A DNA stretch of 64,000 nucleotides from an uncultured Lachnospiraceae bacterium (GCA_910577015.1 CAJTKU010000005.1:1-64000), one strand, 5' to 3'. Counted from the first letter of the stretch, positions 24,018 to 32,999 are shown. Notes: generated by a model from the sequence alone, not told the origin. Numbers and translations: made by a program.

Positions 24018-26204
24018 CTATTTTGCGCGCAAAAGGTTTTTATTGTCAAGCTTTAATGTGTTACCGACATTGTGCGGCCTGCAAAGAAGATAAACAAAAC
24101 CGATTACCAAAAGAAAGGCAATTACCGTCCAGATGCTGAATGTGCCTGTTGTAACCAGGGTAGCAATCTGGTATACGCATAGGGCTGTCACGTAGGCAAG
24201 CAGCGTCTGGTAACCGATGGCAAACCAAAACCATTTTGCATTGTTCATCTCTCTTTTGATGGCGCCCATTGCCGCAAAGCAGGGAGCGCACAACAGATTG
24301 AATATCAGGAAAGAGTATGCCGCAGCCGCGGTCATGCTGCCTGCAAGGCTTGCCCATACTTCAGCGCCGTCTTCCGCTACCTCGGCAAACCCGAACAAAA
24401 TACCAAAAGTGCCTACCACATTCTCCTTTGCAACCAGACCGGTAATTGCCGCAACGGCAGGCTTCCAGTCTCCCCAGCCCAGAGGAATAAAAAGCCAGCT
24501 GAACATACTGCCGATACCTGCCAGGATACTGTGCTCTATTTCCATGTCCTCAAGCATCCTGAATTTTCCGTCCACCCAGCCAAAATAGGTGGTAAACCAG
24601 ACAAAAATGGTGGAAAGCAATATAATTGTACCGGCCTTTTTGATAAAGGACGCCCCCCGCTCCCACATGCTGCGCAGGACGCTGCCTGCCGTGGGAAGAT
24701 GGTAAGCAGGCAATTCCATGACGAAAGGCGCAGCGTCTCCTGCAAACATTCTTGTTTTCTTTAAAATGATGCCGGAGCATATAATTGCTGCAACACCGAC
24801 AAAGTAAGCGCTGGGCGCCACCCACCATGCGCCTCCGAACAATGCTCCCGCAATCAGAGCGATAATCGGAAGCTTGGCGCTGCAGGGGATAAAGGTGGTT
24901 GTCATAACCGTCATTTTCCTGTCACGCTCACTTTCAATCGTGCGGGAAGCCATGATGCCGGGCACGCCGCAGCCGGTGCCAATCAGCATGGGAATAAACG
25001 ATTTTCCTGAAAGTCCGAACTTGCGGAAAATTCGGTCCATAATAAAAGCCACTCTTGCCATATAGCCGCACGCTTCCAGAAATGCCAGAAACAAAAACAA
25101 CACTAACATCTGCGGTACAAAGCCAAGCACTGCGCCAACACCGGCAATCATGCCGTCGATAATAAGTCCCTTCAACCATACGGCGCATCCTATGGCATCC
25201 AATCCCATCTCAGCCAGCACGGGTATGCCGGGAACATCCACAAAACCAAACAAACTCCAGCTTTCCCCAAATAGGCTGTCGTTGACCCAATCTGTCGCCC
25301 ATCCGCCTATAGTGGTGACGGATGCATAATATACAATAAACATTATGACTGCAAAAATCGGCAGCGCAAGCCATCTGTTGGTGACAATTTTGTCTATCTT
25401 GTCGGAAACCGGGAGTCTTTCCTTTTTGTTTTTATGGAAGCAGTCTTTGATAACAGAAGACAGATACAGATACCTTTCATTGGTGATGATGCTTTCCGCG
25501 TCGTCGTCCATATCCTTTTCCAGTTTATTGATTTCCGCCGATACATCCGGTATATGGCTTAACCGGCCCGCAATTTTTTCGTCCTTTTCCAACAACTTAA
25601 TGGCAAAGAAACGTTTCTGTTCCTCCGGCACGTCTTTCGGAAGCTTTTCCTCCACTGTCCCTATCACAGCCTCAACGCCGGGAGCAAATTTGTGTACAAC
25701 TTGTACCCGCTTCTTCTGTCTTGCCGCGCTGACAGCCTTTTTTGCCGCCTCCTCAATGCCGGTTCCCTTCAAAGCGGAAATTTCCACCGCCTCACATCCC
25801 AGCCTCTTTCCAAGCATATTTACATCGATTCTGTCTCCGCTTTTTTCCACAACATCCATCATGTTGACAGCCATGACAACCGGAATGCCCAGCTCCAAAA
25901 GCTGTGTGCTTAGGTACAGATTTCTTTCCAGATTAGTGCCGTCCACAATATTTAAGATGGCATCCGGTCTTTCCCCGATTAAGTAATTTCTTGCCACCAC
26001 TTCCTCCAATGTATACGGTGAAAGAGAATAAATACCCGGAAGGTCCATGATGATTACTTCTCTATCCCCTTTCCATTTTCCTTCCTTTTTTTCCACCGTC
26101 ACACCCGGCCAGTTTCCGACAAACTGGTTGGAGCCTGTCAGGGCATTGAAAAGTGTTGTTTTACCGCAGTTTGGATTTCCTGCCAAAGCAATTTTAACCG
26201 ACAT
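24018..26204 (-). CDS. feoB: Ferrous iron transport protein B
   Basis: 728 residues. The N-terminal G domain has G1 GNPNCGKT (9-16), switch NWPGVTVEKKEG, G3 DLPG and G4 NMMD; a GDI-like helical linker follows. The membrane part (~280-710) has the two Gate motifs with conserved Cys segments (GTGCGVPGIMASRTIESERDRKMTV; CAPCFAAMGAIKREM). It imports Fe(II) through the inner membrane. The start overlaps the second feoA gene by 11 bp, and a Cys-rich partner gene follows. It belongs to the operon driven from 26791. Confidence 0.97.
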   Translation of the reverse strand: MSVKIALAGNPNCGKTTLFNALTGSNQFVGNWPGVTVEKKEGKWKGDREVIIMDLPGIYSLSPYTLEEVVARNYLIGERPDAILNIVDGTNLERNLYLSTQLLELGIPVVMAVNMMDVVEKSGDRIDVNMLGKRLGCEAVEISALKGTGIEEAAKKAVSAARQKKRVQVVHKFAPGVEAVIGTVEEKLPKDVPEEQKRFFAIKLLEKDEKIAGRLSHIPDVSAEINKLEKDMDDDAESIITNERYLYLSSVIKDCFHKNKKERLPVSDKIDKIVTNRWLALPIFAVIMFIVYYASVTTIGGWATDWVNDSLFGESWSLFGFVDVPGIPVLAEMGLDAIGCAVWLKGLIIDGMIAGVGAVLGFVPQMLVLFLFLAFLEACGYMARVAFIMDRIFRKFGLSGKSFIPMLIGTGCGVPGIMASRTIESERDRKMTVMTTTFIPCSAKLPIIALIAGALFGGAWWVAPSAYFVGVAAIICSGIILKKTRMFAGDAAPFVMELPAYHLPTAGSVLRSMWERGASFIKKAGTIILLSTIFVWFTTYFGWVDGKFRMLEDMEIEHSILAGIGSMFSWLFIPLGWGDWKPAVAAITGLVAKENVVGTFGILFGFAEVAEDGAEVWASLAGSMTAAAAYSFLIFNLLCAPCFAAMGAIKREMNNAKWFWFAIGYQTLLAYVTALCVYQIATLVTTGTFSIWTVIAFLLVIGFVYLLCRPHNVGNTLKLDNKNLLRAK

Positions 26205-26424
26205 ATTCTACCTCCACCATCTCCGCGTCCGCTTTTCTAAGCGAAAGTTCATATCCCCTCACCGTTACTTCCACCGGGTCGCCCAGCGGAGCCACCTTCC
26301 TAACATAAATTTCCACGCCTTTTGTAATTCCCATATCCATAATGCGCCTTTTAACCGGGCCCTCCCCGGACAGCTTTGTCACTGTTACGGTTTTGCCGCA
26401 TGGGATTTGTTTCAATGTCTTCAA
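26194..26424 (-). CDS. feoA: FeoA family protein (second copy)
   Basis: The likely start is TTG 26424 (LKTLKQIPCGKTV), since AGGAGG lies ~6 nt upstream; a longer frame to 26460 lacks a ribosome site. The 76-residue SH3-like domain reads VTVTKLSGEGPVKRRIMDMGITKGVEIYVRKVAPLGDPVEVTVRGYELSLRKADAEMVEV, with the MDMG and RGYELSLR elements of FeoA. It is thought to modulate FeoB and overlaps feoB by 11 bp. Confidence 0.93.
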   Translation of the reverse strand: MKTLKQIPCGKTVTVTKLSGEGPVKRRIMDMGITKGVEIYVRKVAPLGDPVEVTVRGYELSLRKADAEMVEVEYVG

Positions 26425-26480
26425 TTTTCTCCTCCTTTTCTGTGCCGCCTTATTGCACAAAGTCCGAAATATTTTCCGGC

Positions 26481-26693
26481 TTATTCAACCAAAATTTTGT
26501 TTGCCATATCCCTTCCTATGGCAACCCTGGAATCCTTGATGTTTACAATCACATTGCCGCCGGTTACGGATACCACGGTTACTTTCCCACCCGTTACAAA
26601 TCCAAGTTTTTCCAAAAAACGCCGAATTTCTTCCTTGCCGCCTACCTTTCGGATGATATTGGGTTCTCCCGCTTTTACCATTGTCAAAGGCAT
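26481..26693 (-). CDS. feoA: FeoA family protein (first copy)
   Basis: 70 residues, first gene of the feo operon: MVKAGEPNIIRKVGGKEEIRRFLEKLGFVTGGKVTVVSVTGGNVIVNIKDSRVAIGRDMANKILV. It has the FeoA beta-barrel signature LEKLGFVTGG..V and SRVAIGRDMANKI. Two short FeoA genes before feoB are frequent in Clostridia. Transcription starts ~60 nt upstream, from the promoter at 26763-26791. Confidence 0.92.
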   Translation of the reverse strand: MPLTMVKAGEPNIIRKVGGKEEIRRFLEKLGFVTGGKVTVVSVTGGNVIVNIKDSRVAIGRDMANKILVE

Positions 26694-26759
26694 ATTTTCA
26701 TCTTCTTTCTTTTTTAATTATTAGTTTTGTCAAACAAAAATCTTTTGTTCCTGTCATTG

Positions 26760-26791
26760 GTTAGTATATTCTAACTTATATTAGATGTCAA
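26760..26791 (-). promoter_or_regulatory. feo promoter overlapped by TTAG/CTAA half sites
   Basis: On the minus strand: TTGACA (26791-26786), 17-bp spacer, TATACT (26768-26763). The spacer and -10 box hold half sites TTAG 26761, CTAA 26771 and TTAG 26781 at 10-bp steps, giving two overlapping palindromes (GTTAG-N6-CTAAC and TCTAA-N6-TTAGA). This resembles DtxR/IdeR-type iron repressor sites more than a Fur box. Confidence 0.75.
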
Positions 26792-26837
26792 TAACATTTT
26801 GGAAATTCTTTTAAGATTTTCCAATTTATAAATTTAA

Positions 26838-26866
26838 TTGACAAATTATCTATTGTTGCTTATAAT
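26838..26866 (+). promoter_or_regulatory. Promoter of the TetR/ABC operon
   Basis: Consensus TTGACA (26838-26843), 17-bp spacer, TATAAT (26861-26866), 51 nt before ATG 26917. Confidence 0.8.
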
Positions 26867-26916
26867 CTAAAACAGCCGTTGCAAAACAATTGTTTTTATT
26901 CATGGAGGACTCTGAA

Positions 26917-27504
26917 ATGCCGCCAAAAGCGAAGTTTGCAAAAGATGAAATTGTCGAAGCTGCCCTGAACATAGTCCGTATGGACGGTATGCAGGCTTTA
27001 ACAGCCAGGGCCCTGGGCGCCGGACTTAACAGTTCTGCCAGACCGATTTTTACGGTATTTCAAAACATGGAAGAAGTACAACAGGCAGTGATTGATGCAG
27101 CTAAACAGCTCTACGCGGATTACGTAAAAAGCGGGCTTACCCAAACTGATGTCCCCGCATTCAAAGGCGTGGGAATGCAATATATTCGTTTTGCACTTAC
27201 TGAGCCGAAGCTGTTTCAAATGCTGTTTATGTCAGAACAGGGGCAGACGCCTGATGTAAAAAATGTTCTGCCGGTCATTGACGACAATTATCAGGAAATA
27301 CTGGCTTCCGTTCAAAACAGCTACTCCTTAAGCCAATCGGAATCCGAGTGGCTGTACCGCCACTTATGGATATATACCCACGGGATTGCGGTACTCTGTG
27401 CAACAAACTTATGTACGTTTACCCCACAGGAAATGGGTACCATGCTGACGGAGGTTTGCATGGCAATGCTTCAAAAACAGAAAGAAGGAAGAATACATGA
27501 TTGA
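26917..27504 (+). CDS. TetR/AcrR family regulator
   Basis: ATG 26917 (MPPKAKFAKDEIVEAALNIVRMDG) follows GGAGGA; earlier in-frame ATGs lack a site. The HTH (ALTARALGAGLNSSARPIFTVFQNMEEVQQAVIDAA) is of TetR type, and the C-terminal ligand domain (~65-195) ends in LWIYTHGIAVLCATNLCTFT, similar to the WHG domain. It overlaps the ABC ATPase gene by 8 bp, so it is the first gene of a regulator-exporter operon and probably controls it. The ligand is unknown. Confidence 0.92.
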   Translation: MPPKAKFAKDEIVEAALNIVRMDGMQALTARALGAGLNSSARPIFTVFQNMEEVQQAVIDAAKQLYADYVKSGLTQTDVPAFKGVGMQYIRFALTEPKLFQMLFMSEQGQTPDVKNVLPVIDDNYQEILASVQNSYSLSQSESEWLYRHLWIYTHGIAVLCATNLCTFTPQEMGTMLTEVCMAMLQKQKEGRIHD

Positions 27505-28189
27505 AATTAACGAAATTACAAAATTCTATGGAAATCAGGAAAACAGGTTTCAGGTATTAAAAGGCATTAGCGCAAAGATACAGGACGGAGATTTTGTCGT
27601 GATTTTAGGCGCTTCTGGTTCCGGCAAGTCTACTTTCCTAAACTGTGTGTCCGGCCTTGAAAGCCCTGACAGCGGCAGCATCAGGTATGACGATACGGAT
27701 ATTACCAAGTTATCTGATAACGATTTAACCGCATTCCGCAAGGAGACTGTCGGTTTTATTTTTCAGCAGTATTATCTGCTGCCCAACATGACCGTGGAAA
27801 AAAATGTCCGAATGGGAGCGGACCTGGCCGGGGAATCCGATTATCTGGAAATTATAAAATCTGTCGGGCTTGCCGAAAAAAGGAAAAAATACCCCGGTGA
27901 ATTATCGGGCGGGGAACAGCAGCGGGTTGCCATTGCAAGGGCGCTGGCCAAAAGACCAAAGGTTTTGTTCCTCGACGAGCCCACAGGCGCCTTGGATGAG
28001 CAGACCGGCAGGCAGGTTCTTGATTACATAAGCAGGCTGCAAAAAGAACTCCGCTTTACTATCGTGATGGTAACGCATAACCTGAATATTGCAGAAATGG
28101 CAGACACCGTCATCAAGATGAACAGCGGAAAAATAGTGGAGATTTCTGCTAACGCCACACAAAAAACCGCTTATGAGATTGGATGGTGA
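27497..28189 (+). CDS. ABC transporter ATP-binding protein (MacB/LolD type)
   Basis: 230 residues. Walker A GASGSGKST (38-46), signature LSGGE (136-140), Walker B VLFLDEP (156-162), D-loop GALD and switch VTHN. The class belongs with FtsX/MacB-fold permeases, as here. Such pairs move or sense antimicrobial peptides and lipoproteins rather than pump small molecules across the membrane. Confidence 0.95.
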   Translation: MIEINEITKFYGNQENRFQVLKGISAKIQDGDFVVILGASGSGKSTFLNCVSGLESPDSGSIRYDDTDITKLSDNDLTAFRKETVGFIFQQYYLLPNMTVEKNVRMGADLAGESDYLEIIKSVGLAEKRKKYPGELSGGEQQRVAIARALAKRPKVLFLDEPTGALDEQTGRQVLDYISRLQKELRFTIVMVTHNLNIAEMADTVIKMNSGKIVEISANATQKTAYEIGW

Positions 28190-28193
28190 GAAA

Positions 28194-29336
28194 ATGGTTG
28201 TAGGAATCAAAGACTCGGCAAAACTGATTGGCATTTCCATTATCTTCTGTTGTGCAACGCTTGTCTGCACAATGTTTACCAATTATTACATGGATGTAAG
28301 CCAAATCAAAAATCTGATTACGGAAGGAGCCGCCATGATATTTTATCAGGCGCAGCTTTCCACGGCAAAGGTTGTCTGCCTTGTAAGCGGCGGCTGCCTG
28401 CTCATCACTTCGGTTATCATGCTGCTTTTTTACATCAAACATTACATAGACACCCACAAGAAGGAACTCGGAATATTAAAGGCCATGGGGTATTCCAACC
28501 TAAAGATAGCAAAGCATTTCTGGGTATTCGGCACAAGCGTTCTGATTGGGGCAGTCATTGGCTTTCTGGGGGCATTTCTTATTATGCCGAAATTTTATGC
28601 CTTACAAAATAAAGACAAAGTCCTTCCCGAAATCAGTATTCATTTCCATGCGCTCATCCCCATGTGCTTTGTGATACTGCCAGCCGTCGCATTTGCGGCG
28701 ATGTCCATATTTTATGCTTTCCTGAAATTGAAAAAGCCCGTACTTTCGCTTATAAAAGACAATGTACAGGCTTCATTAAAAACAAAGAAACAAAAAGAAG
28801 GAAAAAACCGGCCGTTTTTAGATGACCTTCGGGCAAATACATTGAGGACAAAGAAGACCCTTGTGTTCTTTATTATCTTTGCTTCCTTCTGCTTTTCCTC
28901 CATGACGCAGATGTCCATAAGCATGAAGGATTTATCCAGCGTCATGATGGGCGTCATGACAATGCTGATAGGCATTATTTTAGCTTTTACAACGCTTTTT
29001 CTTGCCATCACAACAGTTATAAAGGGCAACACAAAAACGATTGCGATGATGAGGGTGTTCGGATACTCACAAAAGGAATGCTGCCAATCGCTCCTCGGGG
29101 GATACCGTCCCATGTCATACATCGGTTTCGCACTGGGAACCGTCTACCAATATGCTTTGCTCAGATTCACGGTTGATATTATTTTCAAGGATTTGGCAGG
29201 GGTTCCCGAATATAAATTTGACATTCCTGTCATGTTTGTGTCACTTGCCGTATTTATACTGGCTTATGAGCTTACCATGCACTACTGCACGGAAAAAATC
29301 AAAAAGGTTTCCGTAAAGGAAGTCATGTCGGAATAA
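28194..29336 (+). CDS. FtsX-like ABC permease
   Basis: ATG 28194 (MVVGIKDSAKLIG) follows GGTGAG. About 380 residues with an N-terminal helix, FtsX-type helices near residues ~65-190 (SGGCLLITSVIMLLFYIKHYIDTHKKELGILKAMGYS is the FtsX signature), and a second core from ~230 (KTIAMMRVFGYSQKECC). Both cores are present, but the large extracellular domain seen in MacB or BceB is nearly absent, so it is a compact exporter or sensor. It pairs with the preceding ATPase. Confidence 0.9.
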   Translation: MVVGIKDSAKLIGISIIFCCATLVCTMFTNYYMDVSQIKNLITEGAAMIFYQAQLSTAKVVCLVSGGCLLITSVIMLLFYIKHYIDTHKKELGILKAMGYSNLKIAKHFWVFGTSVLIGAVIGFLGAFLIMPKFYALQNKDKVLPEISIHFHALIPMCFVILPAVAFAAMSIFYAFLKLKKPVLSLIKDNVQASLKTKKQKEGKNRPFLDDLRANTLRTKKTLVFFIIFASFCFSSMTQMSISMKDLSSVMMGVMTMLIGIILAFTTLFLAITTVIKGNTKTIAMMRVFGYSQKECCQSLLGGYRPMSYIGFALGTVYQYALLRFTVDIIFKDLAGVPEYKFDIPVMFVSLAVFILAYELTMHYCTEKIKKVSVKEVMSE

Positions 29337-29347
29337 TATAAAGTGCT

Positions 29348-29833
29348 TTATGCAAAATCCCTTGTAACAAAATGTTTTATTTCATCGGAGGGAGACACCA
29401 GTTCTTTTATGAAAAATTCCGGATAATATTTCTTCCCGCAATTGGGCGTTATCCAGACAAGATGCTCTTTGTCGTCTCCTTCCGAAAAGCTGTTGCATTC
29501 AGGACAGAATCCATCCGGCGTTTTCATGTAAAAATAGAAGGAGATTTCATAAATCGGTTTACCCATTGTCTTAGGCACATCCCCGATAAAAAAATTCTCG
29601 TGGATAAATCCAAGGCGCTCCACCTCCATCTGCACGCCGGTTTCCTCAAGCACCTCCCGCGCCACGGCTTCTTCGGCCGACTCGCCAAACTTCACCCGTC
29701 CGCCGACGGAATACAGGTATTCTGAGTGGCTGTTTCCCACCATCAGAAACTTTCCGTCCTTCATGATAATAGCGCCTACTCGGATGCTCACAAAGCCGTT
29801 GTCAACAGGTATGGTAATGTCTGATTTTTCCAT
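29348..29833 (-). CDS. Nudix hydrolase
   Basis: 161 residues. The Nudix box GGRVKFGESAEEAVAREVLEETG (residues ~44-66) keeps all conserved Gly, Glu and Arg positions. The N-terminal strand VSIRVGAIIMKDGKFLMVGN and the tail PNCGKKYYPEFFIKEL fit small NUDIX pyrophosphatases that hydrolyse nucleoside diphosphates linked to another group. AAAGGAGG precedes the start. Confidence 0.93.
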   Translation of the reverse strand: MEKSDITIPVDNGFVSIRVGAIIMKDGKFLMVGNSHSEYLYSVGGRVKFGESAEEAVAREVLEETGVQMEVERLGFIHENFFIGDVPKTMGKPIYEISFYFYMKTPDGFCPECNSFSEGDDKEHLVWITPNCGKKYYPEFFIKELVSPSDEIKHFVTRDFA

Positions 29834-29874
29834 GGGGGCCTCCTTTGATATTTATTCTCATATAGAAAATATAA

Positions 29875-30195
29875 TCAGTCTTTGATTATATGATATTCCC
29901 GAAACAACCTCTCCCTGACATTCGCATCAGACAAAAGTTTCAAATCCTGTAATCTCCCGTCCCGTTCCAGATATTCTGCAAGCAATGCAGCTATTTGAAT
30001 GCCTTCCTGTATACCTTCTTTCTTACCTTCCTGAATTCCTTCTTTCTTACCCACCTTCTTACCTTCCTGCATGCCTTCTTCCCATCCCTCTTCCCTTGCA
30101 ATTTCCTTTTCACTTTCAATATGGGACTGCTCGTCATATTCCGTCAACAGCATGGAACACACCTCCTCCCGGTTCTCCTTCAGGATTTTATCCAA
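29875..30195 (-). pseudogene. Duplicated 3' end of an Rpn-type nuclease gene
   Basis: About 106 codons nearly identical to the last third of the Rpn gene at 31107-32063 (EKILKENREEVCSMLLTEYDEQSHIE to the stop), differing at a few positions such as DAN for DAK. No proper start exists: the apparent TTG is only 2 nt from AGGAGG and the catalytic N-terminal domain is missing. The UPF0175/DUF3368 pair lies between fragment and full copy, so a ~1.2-kb duplication or insertion has occurred here. Confidence 0.8.
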
Positions 30196-30209
30196 TACCT
30201 CCTATATTT

Positions 30210-30704
30210 TTACTTTCCTATTTCCATTTTCAATCTCTGATACAACTTCTCGCTAATCCGTATCCCACTTTCTTTTAACCGTTCAATACACCTTTCCACA
30301 TCATCCCTTGTCAGCATCCCCTCATCAAATGCCTGCATAAGAATCCCTATTGTACCAGTAATCGTTATCCCTAACTTTTTTGCCACCTGTCTGCCCCTAT
30401 GCTCATCCATAAGCAAAACATCCGAATGAATTTCGTCTGCCAAAATAATTGCCTCACTTTCCCCGGCATCTAATCCGGTAAAATTCTGCAATATGGTAAC
30501 AGACTTTCCATTGTCCACTTTCTTCACATAAAGAATTTCACACTCTTGTACCATTCTTACTTCTTCAGAAAATGCCTCGTTATCTTTCAATTCCCGATAT
30601 ACTGCATCCGGTATATAGACAACACCAAATAATTGCTGTAGCAGTTCCATCTGTCCTACTTTCATCAGTGAAATAACTGGTGTGGTATCTGAAACAACAA
30701 TCAT
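30210..30704 (-). CDS. DUF3368 PIN-like toxin
   Basis: 164 residues. VVSDTTPVISLMKVGQMELLQQLFGVVYIPDAVYREL, LDAGESEAIILADEIHSDVLLMDEHRGRQVAKKLGITITGTIGIL are the acidic motifs (D6, E/D pairs, D near 95) of the DUF3368 PIN-domain family, putative RNases. It overlaps the UPF0175 gene by 4 bp, the standard toxin-antitoxin layout for this pairing. Confidence 0.88.
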   Translation of the reverse strand: MIVVSDTTPVISLMKVGQMELLQQLFGVVYIPDAVYRELKDNEAFSEEVRMVQECEILYVKKVDNGKSVTILQNFTGLDAGESEAIILADEIHSDVLLMDEHRGRQVAKKLGITITGTIGILMQAFDEGMLTRDDVERCIERLKESGIRISEKLYQRLKMEIGK

Positions 30705-30982
30705 ACGGTCGTACCTCTTAATCTCTTCAACACTGCCAAATCTTCTTCAAATTCTTCTTCCGTTTCATCAAAATACGGCAGACCTAATTTGCCATACAAT
30801 GTAATCAAATCTATCTTATGAAGCCCGAGCATCTCTGCTGCCTTTCCGTGAGACATGACACCGCTTTTGATATAAGGATAGACCAGCATTGCATTTCTTG
30901 TTGTTTGTGCTTCTTTATCCTCCAACACTGTATATGGTACAATTTCCTCCGGTACATCAATTTCTACCTTTGTCATTGTCAT
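30701..30982 (-). CDS. UPF0175 family antitoxin
   Basis: ATG 30982 (MTMTKVEIDVPEEIV) follows GGAGG at 8 nt; an upstream extension has no site. About 93 residues: a strand (KVEIDVPEEIVPYTV), helices typical of UPF0175 (YIKSGVMSHGKAAEMLGLHKIDLITLYGKLGLPYFDETEEEFEEDL). The family accompanies DUF3368 toxins. It should bind DNA via the helical part and block the PIN protein. Confidence 0.88.
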   Translation of the reverse strand: MTMTKVEIDVPEEIVPYTVLEDKEAQTTRNAMLVYPYIKSGVMSHGKAAEMLGLHKIDLITLYGKLGLPYFDETEEEFEEDLAVLKRLRGTTV

Positions 30983-31106
30983 AGCAAACACCTCCCACTT
31001 TACCTTTTTAAACATGCTCCCTTTCCTATTATACACATTTCAACATATCCTTACAACTAAGTTTCAGATGCACTTGGTGTCTTTATTCACAGTAAGTAAC
31101 TATAAA

Positions 31107-32063
31107 TCAATCCTTAATAATATGATATTCCCGAAACAACCTCTCCCTGACCTTTGCATCAGACAAAAGTTTCAAATCCTGTAATCTCCCGTCCCGTTCC
31201 AGATATTCTGCAAGCAATGCAGCTATTTGAATGCCTTCCTGTATACCTTCTTTCTTACCTTCCTGAATTCCTTCTTTCTTACCCACCTTCTTACCTTCCT
31301 GCATGCCTTCTTCCCATCCCTCTTCCCTTGCAATTTCCTTTTCACTTTCAATATGGGACTGCTCGTCATATTCCGTCAACAGCATGGAACACACCTCCTC
31401 CCGGTTCTCCTTCAGGATTTTTTCCAGTATCCCCTCATTAATACAATCTTCTACGGCAAAATCTATGGCTTCTTTTATGGACATTTTCTGACCTGCATAT
31501 TCCCTCACCCTTCCGACAAACAGGGAATATTCCTCCAGTTTGCGGCACCTTTTCATAATATCTTTATTATGCCCGCAATTAATGTTTAAAACTACCGCGT
31601 GGCAGTCAAGCGCCGCATCTTCTCTGTTTATTCCATCCGGAAACGCATTGTGTAAATGTAATATTTGCCGTTCCGGCTGTTCTTTCGTCCCATTATAAAA
31701 AACGACAAACTGCGGAAAAGGAATTTGTATCTGCCTGCTGCTGTAAATATCTATGTCACACTCTGCTATCAGCTTCCTGTATATGTCGGAAAAATAGAAC
31801 ACACCCCTTAAAGGGAGGTTGGGGCTGTATGTACTCTGATGCTCATATAGATTCAGAATATTTTTTACCAAAAAGGAGATATCATTTTTCATCCCCATAT
31901 ATACTGCATCTTCTAACGTATTAATCTCCATGTCTTCAGGATTGTCATAATCAGTCCCGTTAATTGCATTGTAAAGCTCCAGCAAATCCGCCTTATCCCT
32001 GAATACCAGCTTAAACAAGCGGTCTTTATACTCCCTGTTTACTTTTTTTCGTTCATCTTCCAT
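31107..32063 (-). CDS. Rpn family PD-(D/E)XK nuclease / putative transposase
   Basis: 318 residues. N-terminal: NREYKDRLFKLVFRDKADLLELYNAINGTDYDNPEDMEINTLEDAVYMGMKNDISFLVKNILNLYEHQSTYSPNLPLR, with the D-I-S-F and E-H-Q positions of the Rpn/PD-(D/E)XK fold. The C-terminal third has short repeats of EGKKxGIQEG type (~245-285) in a coiled region. Rpn proteins cut DNA and can promote recombination; many are now linked to phage defence. GGAGG precedes the start. Its 3' third is copied at 29875-30195. Confidence 0.88.
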   Translation of the reverse strand: MEDERKKVNREYKDRLFKLVFRDKADLLELYNAINGTDYDNPEDMEINTLEDAVYMGMKNDISFLVKNILNLYEHQSTYSPNLPLRGVFYFSDIYRKLIAECDIDIYSSRQIQIPFPQFVVFYNGTKEQPERQILHLHNAFPDGINREDAALDCHAVVLNINCGHNKDIMKRCRKLEEYSLFVGRVREYAGQKMSIKEAIDFAVEDCINEGILEKILKENREEVCSMLLTEYDEQSHIESEKEIAREEGWEEGMQEGKKVGKKEGIQEGKKEGIQEGIQIAALLAEYLERDGRLQDLKLLSDAKVRERLFREYHIIKD

Positions 32064-32247
32064 TGCCTACCTCCATTATAAAATTTTTTAACCGTTTCTG
32101 CAATACTGAATTTAGGCTGATACAGCCGGAATCAAGAGAAATAATGATAAATATCAGAAAGCGGACTGCTTTCTGCAATGGTTTCATGTTATCGCAATAT
32201 CATTTATTTGTCAAGTCGGCAATTCCATAAAATTTTATCCGTCTGCT

Positions 32248-32272
32248 ATTTGAAAAAAATAATATTTCAAAT
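32248..32272. promoter_or_regulatory. Inverted repeat before the acetyltransferase gene
   Basis: ATTTGAAA (32248-32255) and TTTCAAAT (32265-32272) around 9 nt, in the ~296-nt gap 32064-32359. The rest of that gap is AT-rich and shows no gene. Confidence 0.3.
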
Positions 32273-32359
32273 AAATTTATAATGACACCACCGCTTTCTT
32301 TGTTATAAAATACTGGTATGGATAAGTTGTACAAGAACAAAAACAATACGGAGGAAAAT

Positions 32360-32983
32360 ATGGATAACAGATACCGAAGGGATAATGAAATGGCTTATTT
32401 TTCAGATGAGAGCGTTATCAGTGAACAAATGGAAGCAAAAAAAGAACTCCGAAAATATAATGACGTTATGCCTTTTGATGCCAAACAGGGCAGGGCTTGT
32501 ATCGATAAAATTGGCTTAAAGCATGGTTCTTCCGTCTATTTTGAACCGCCATTTTATTGTGAGTATGGCAGTCATATTGAAGTAGGTGAAAACTTTTATG
32601 CCAATACCGGATGCATTATGCTGGATGTTGCCTCCATCAAAATAGGTGACAATGCTTTCTTTGGCCCGAATGTCGCCATATACACGGCAGGCCATCCGAT
32701 TCACCCTGAAAGCAGAAACTCAGGATATGAATACGGCATTTCCGTCACCATAGGCGATAATGTATGGATAGGCGGAAACTGTGTGATTGTTCCGGGTGTA
32801 AAAATCGGAAATAATGTCGTTATTGGCGCAGGAAGTGTTGTGACAAAGGATATTCCCGATAATGTCTGTGCAGCCGGAAACCCTTGCCGGGTGATACGTG
32901 AAATAACGGATGCAGATAAACCCTACTACTACAAAAACCGGAAATTTGACGATGAGATATGGAACAAGATAAACCATTCCTAA
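32360..32983 (+). CDS. Sugar O-acetyltransferase (LacA/Maa type)
   Basis: ATG 32360 (MDNRYRRDNE) follows GGAGG; an upstream ATG at 32318 has no site. About 207 residues with hexapeptide repeats forming a left-handed beta helix: IEVGENFYANTGCIMLDVASIKIGDNAFFGPNVAIYTAGHPIHPESRNSGYEYGISVTIGDNVWIGGNCVIVPGVKIGNNVVIGAGSVVTKDIPDNVCAAGNPCRVIR. The catalytic His is in TAGHPIHP. It transfers acetyl from acetyl-CoA to a sugar hydroxyl. Confidence 0.93.
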   Translation: MDNRYRRDNEMAYFSDESVISEQMEAKKELRKYNDVMPFDAKQGRACIDKIGLKHGSSVYFEPPFYCEYGSHIEVGENFYANTGCIMLDVASIKIGDNAFFGPNVAIYTAGHPIHPESRNSGYEYGISVTIGDNVWIGGNCVIVPGVKIGNNVVIGAGSVVTKDIPDNVCAAGNPCRVIREITDADKPYYYKNRKFDDEIWNKINHS

Positions 32984-32999
32984 TCAGAAGGACAAAAAC

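Noticed and set aside
26760..26785. Fur box at the feo promoter
   Set aside because: No GATAATGAT-type sequence; the TTAG/CTAA half sites fit DtxR-type sites better.
29985..30278. Plus-strand frames rich in LLSYLPEF-type repeats, also at 31154-31589
   Set aside because: Antisense shadows of the EGKKxG repeat region of the Rpn gene and its copy.
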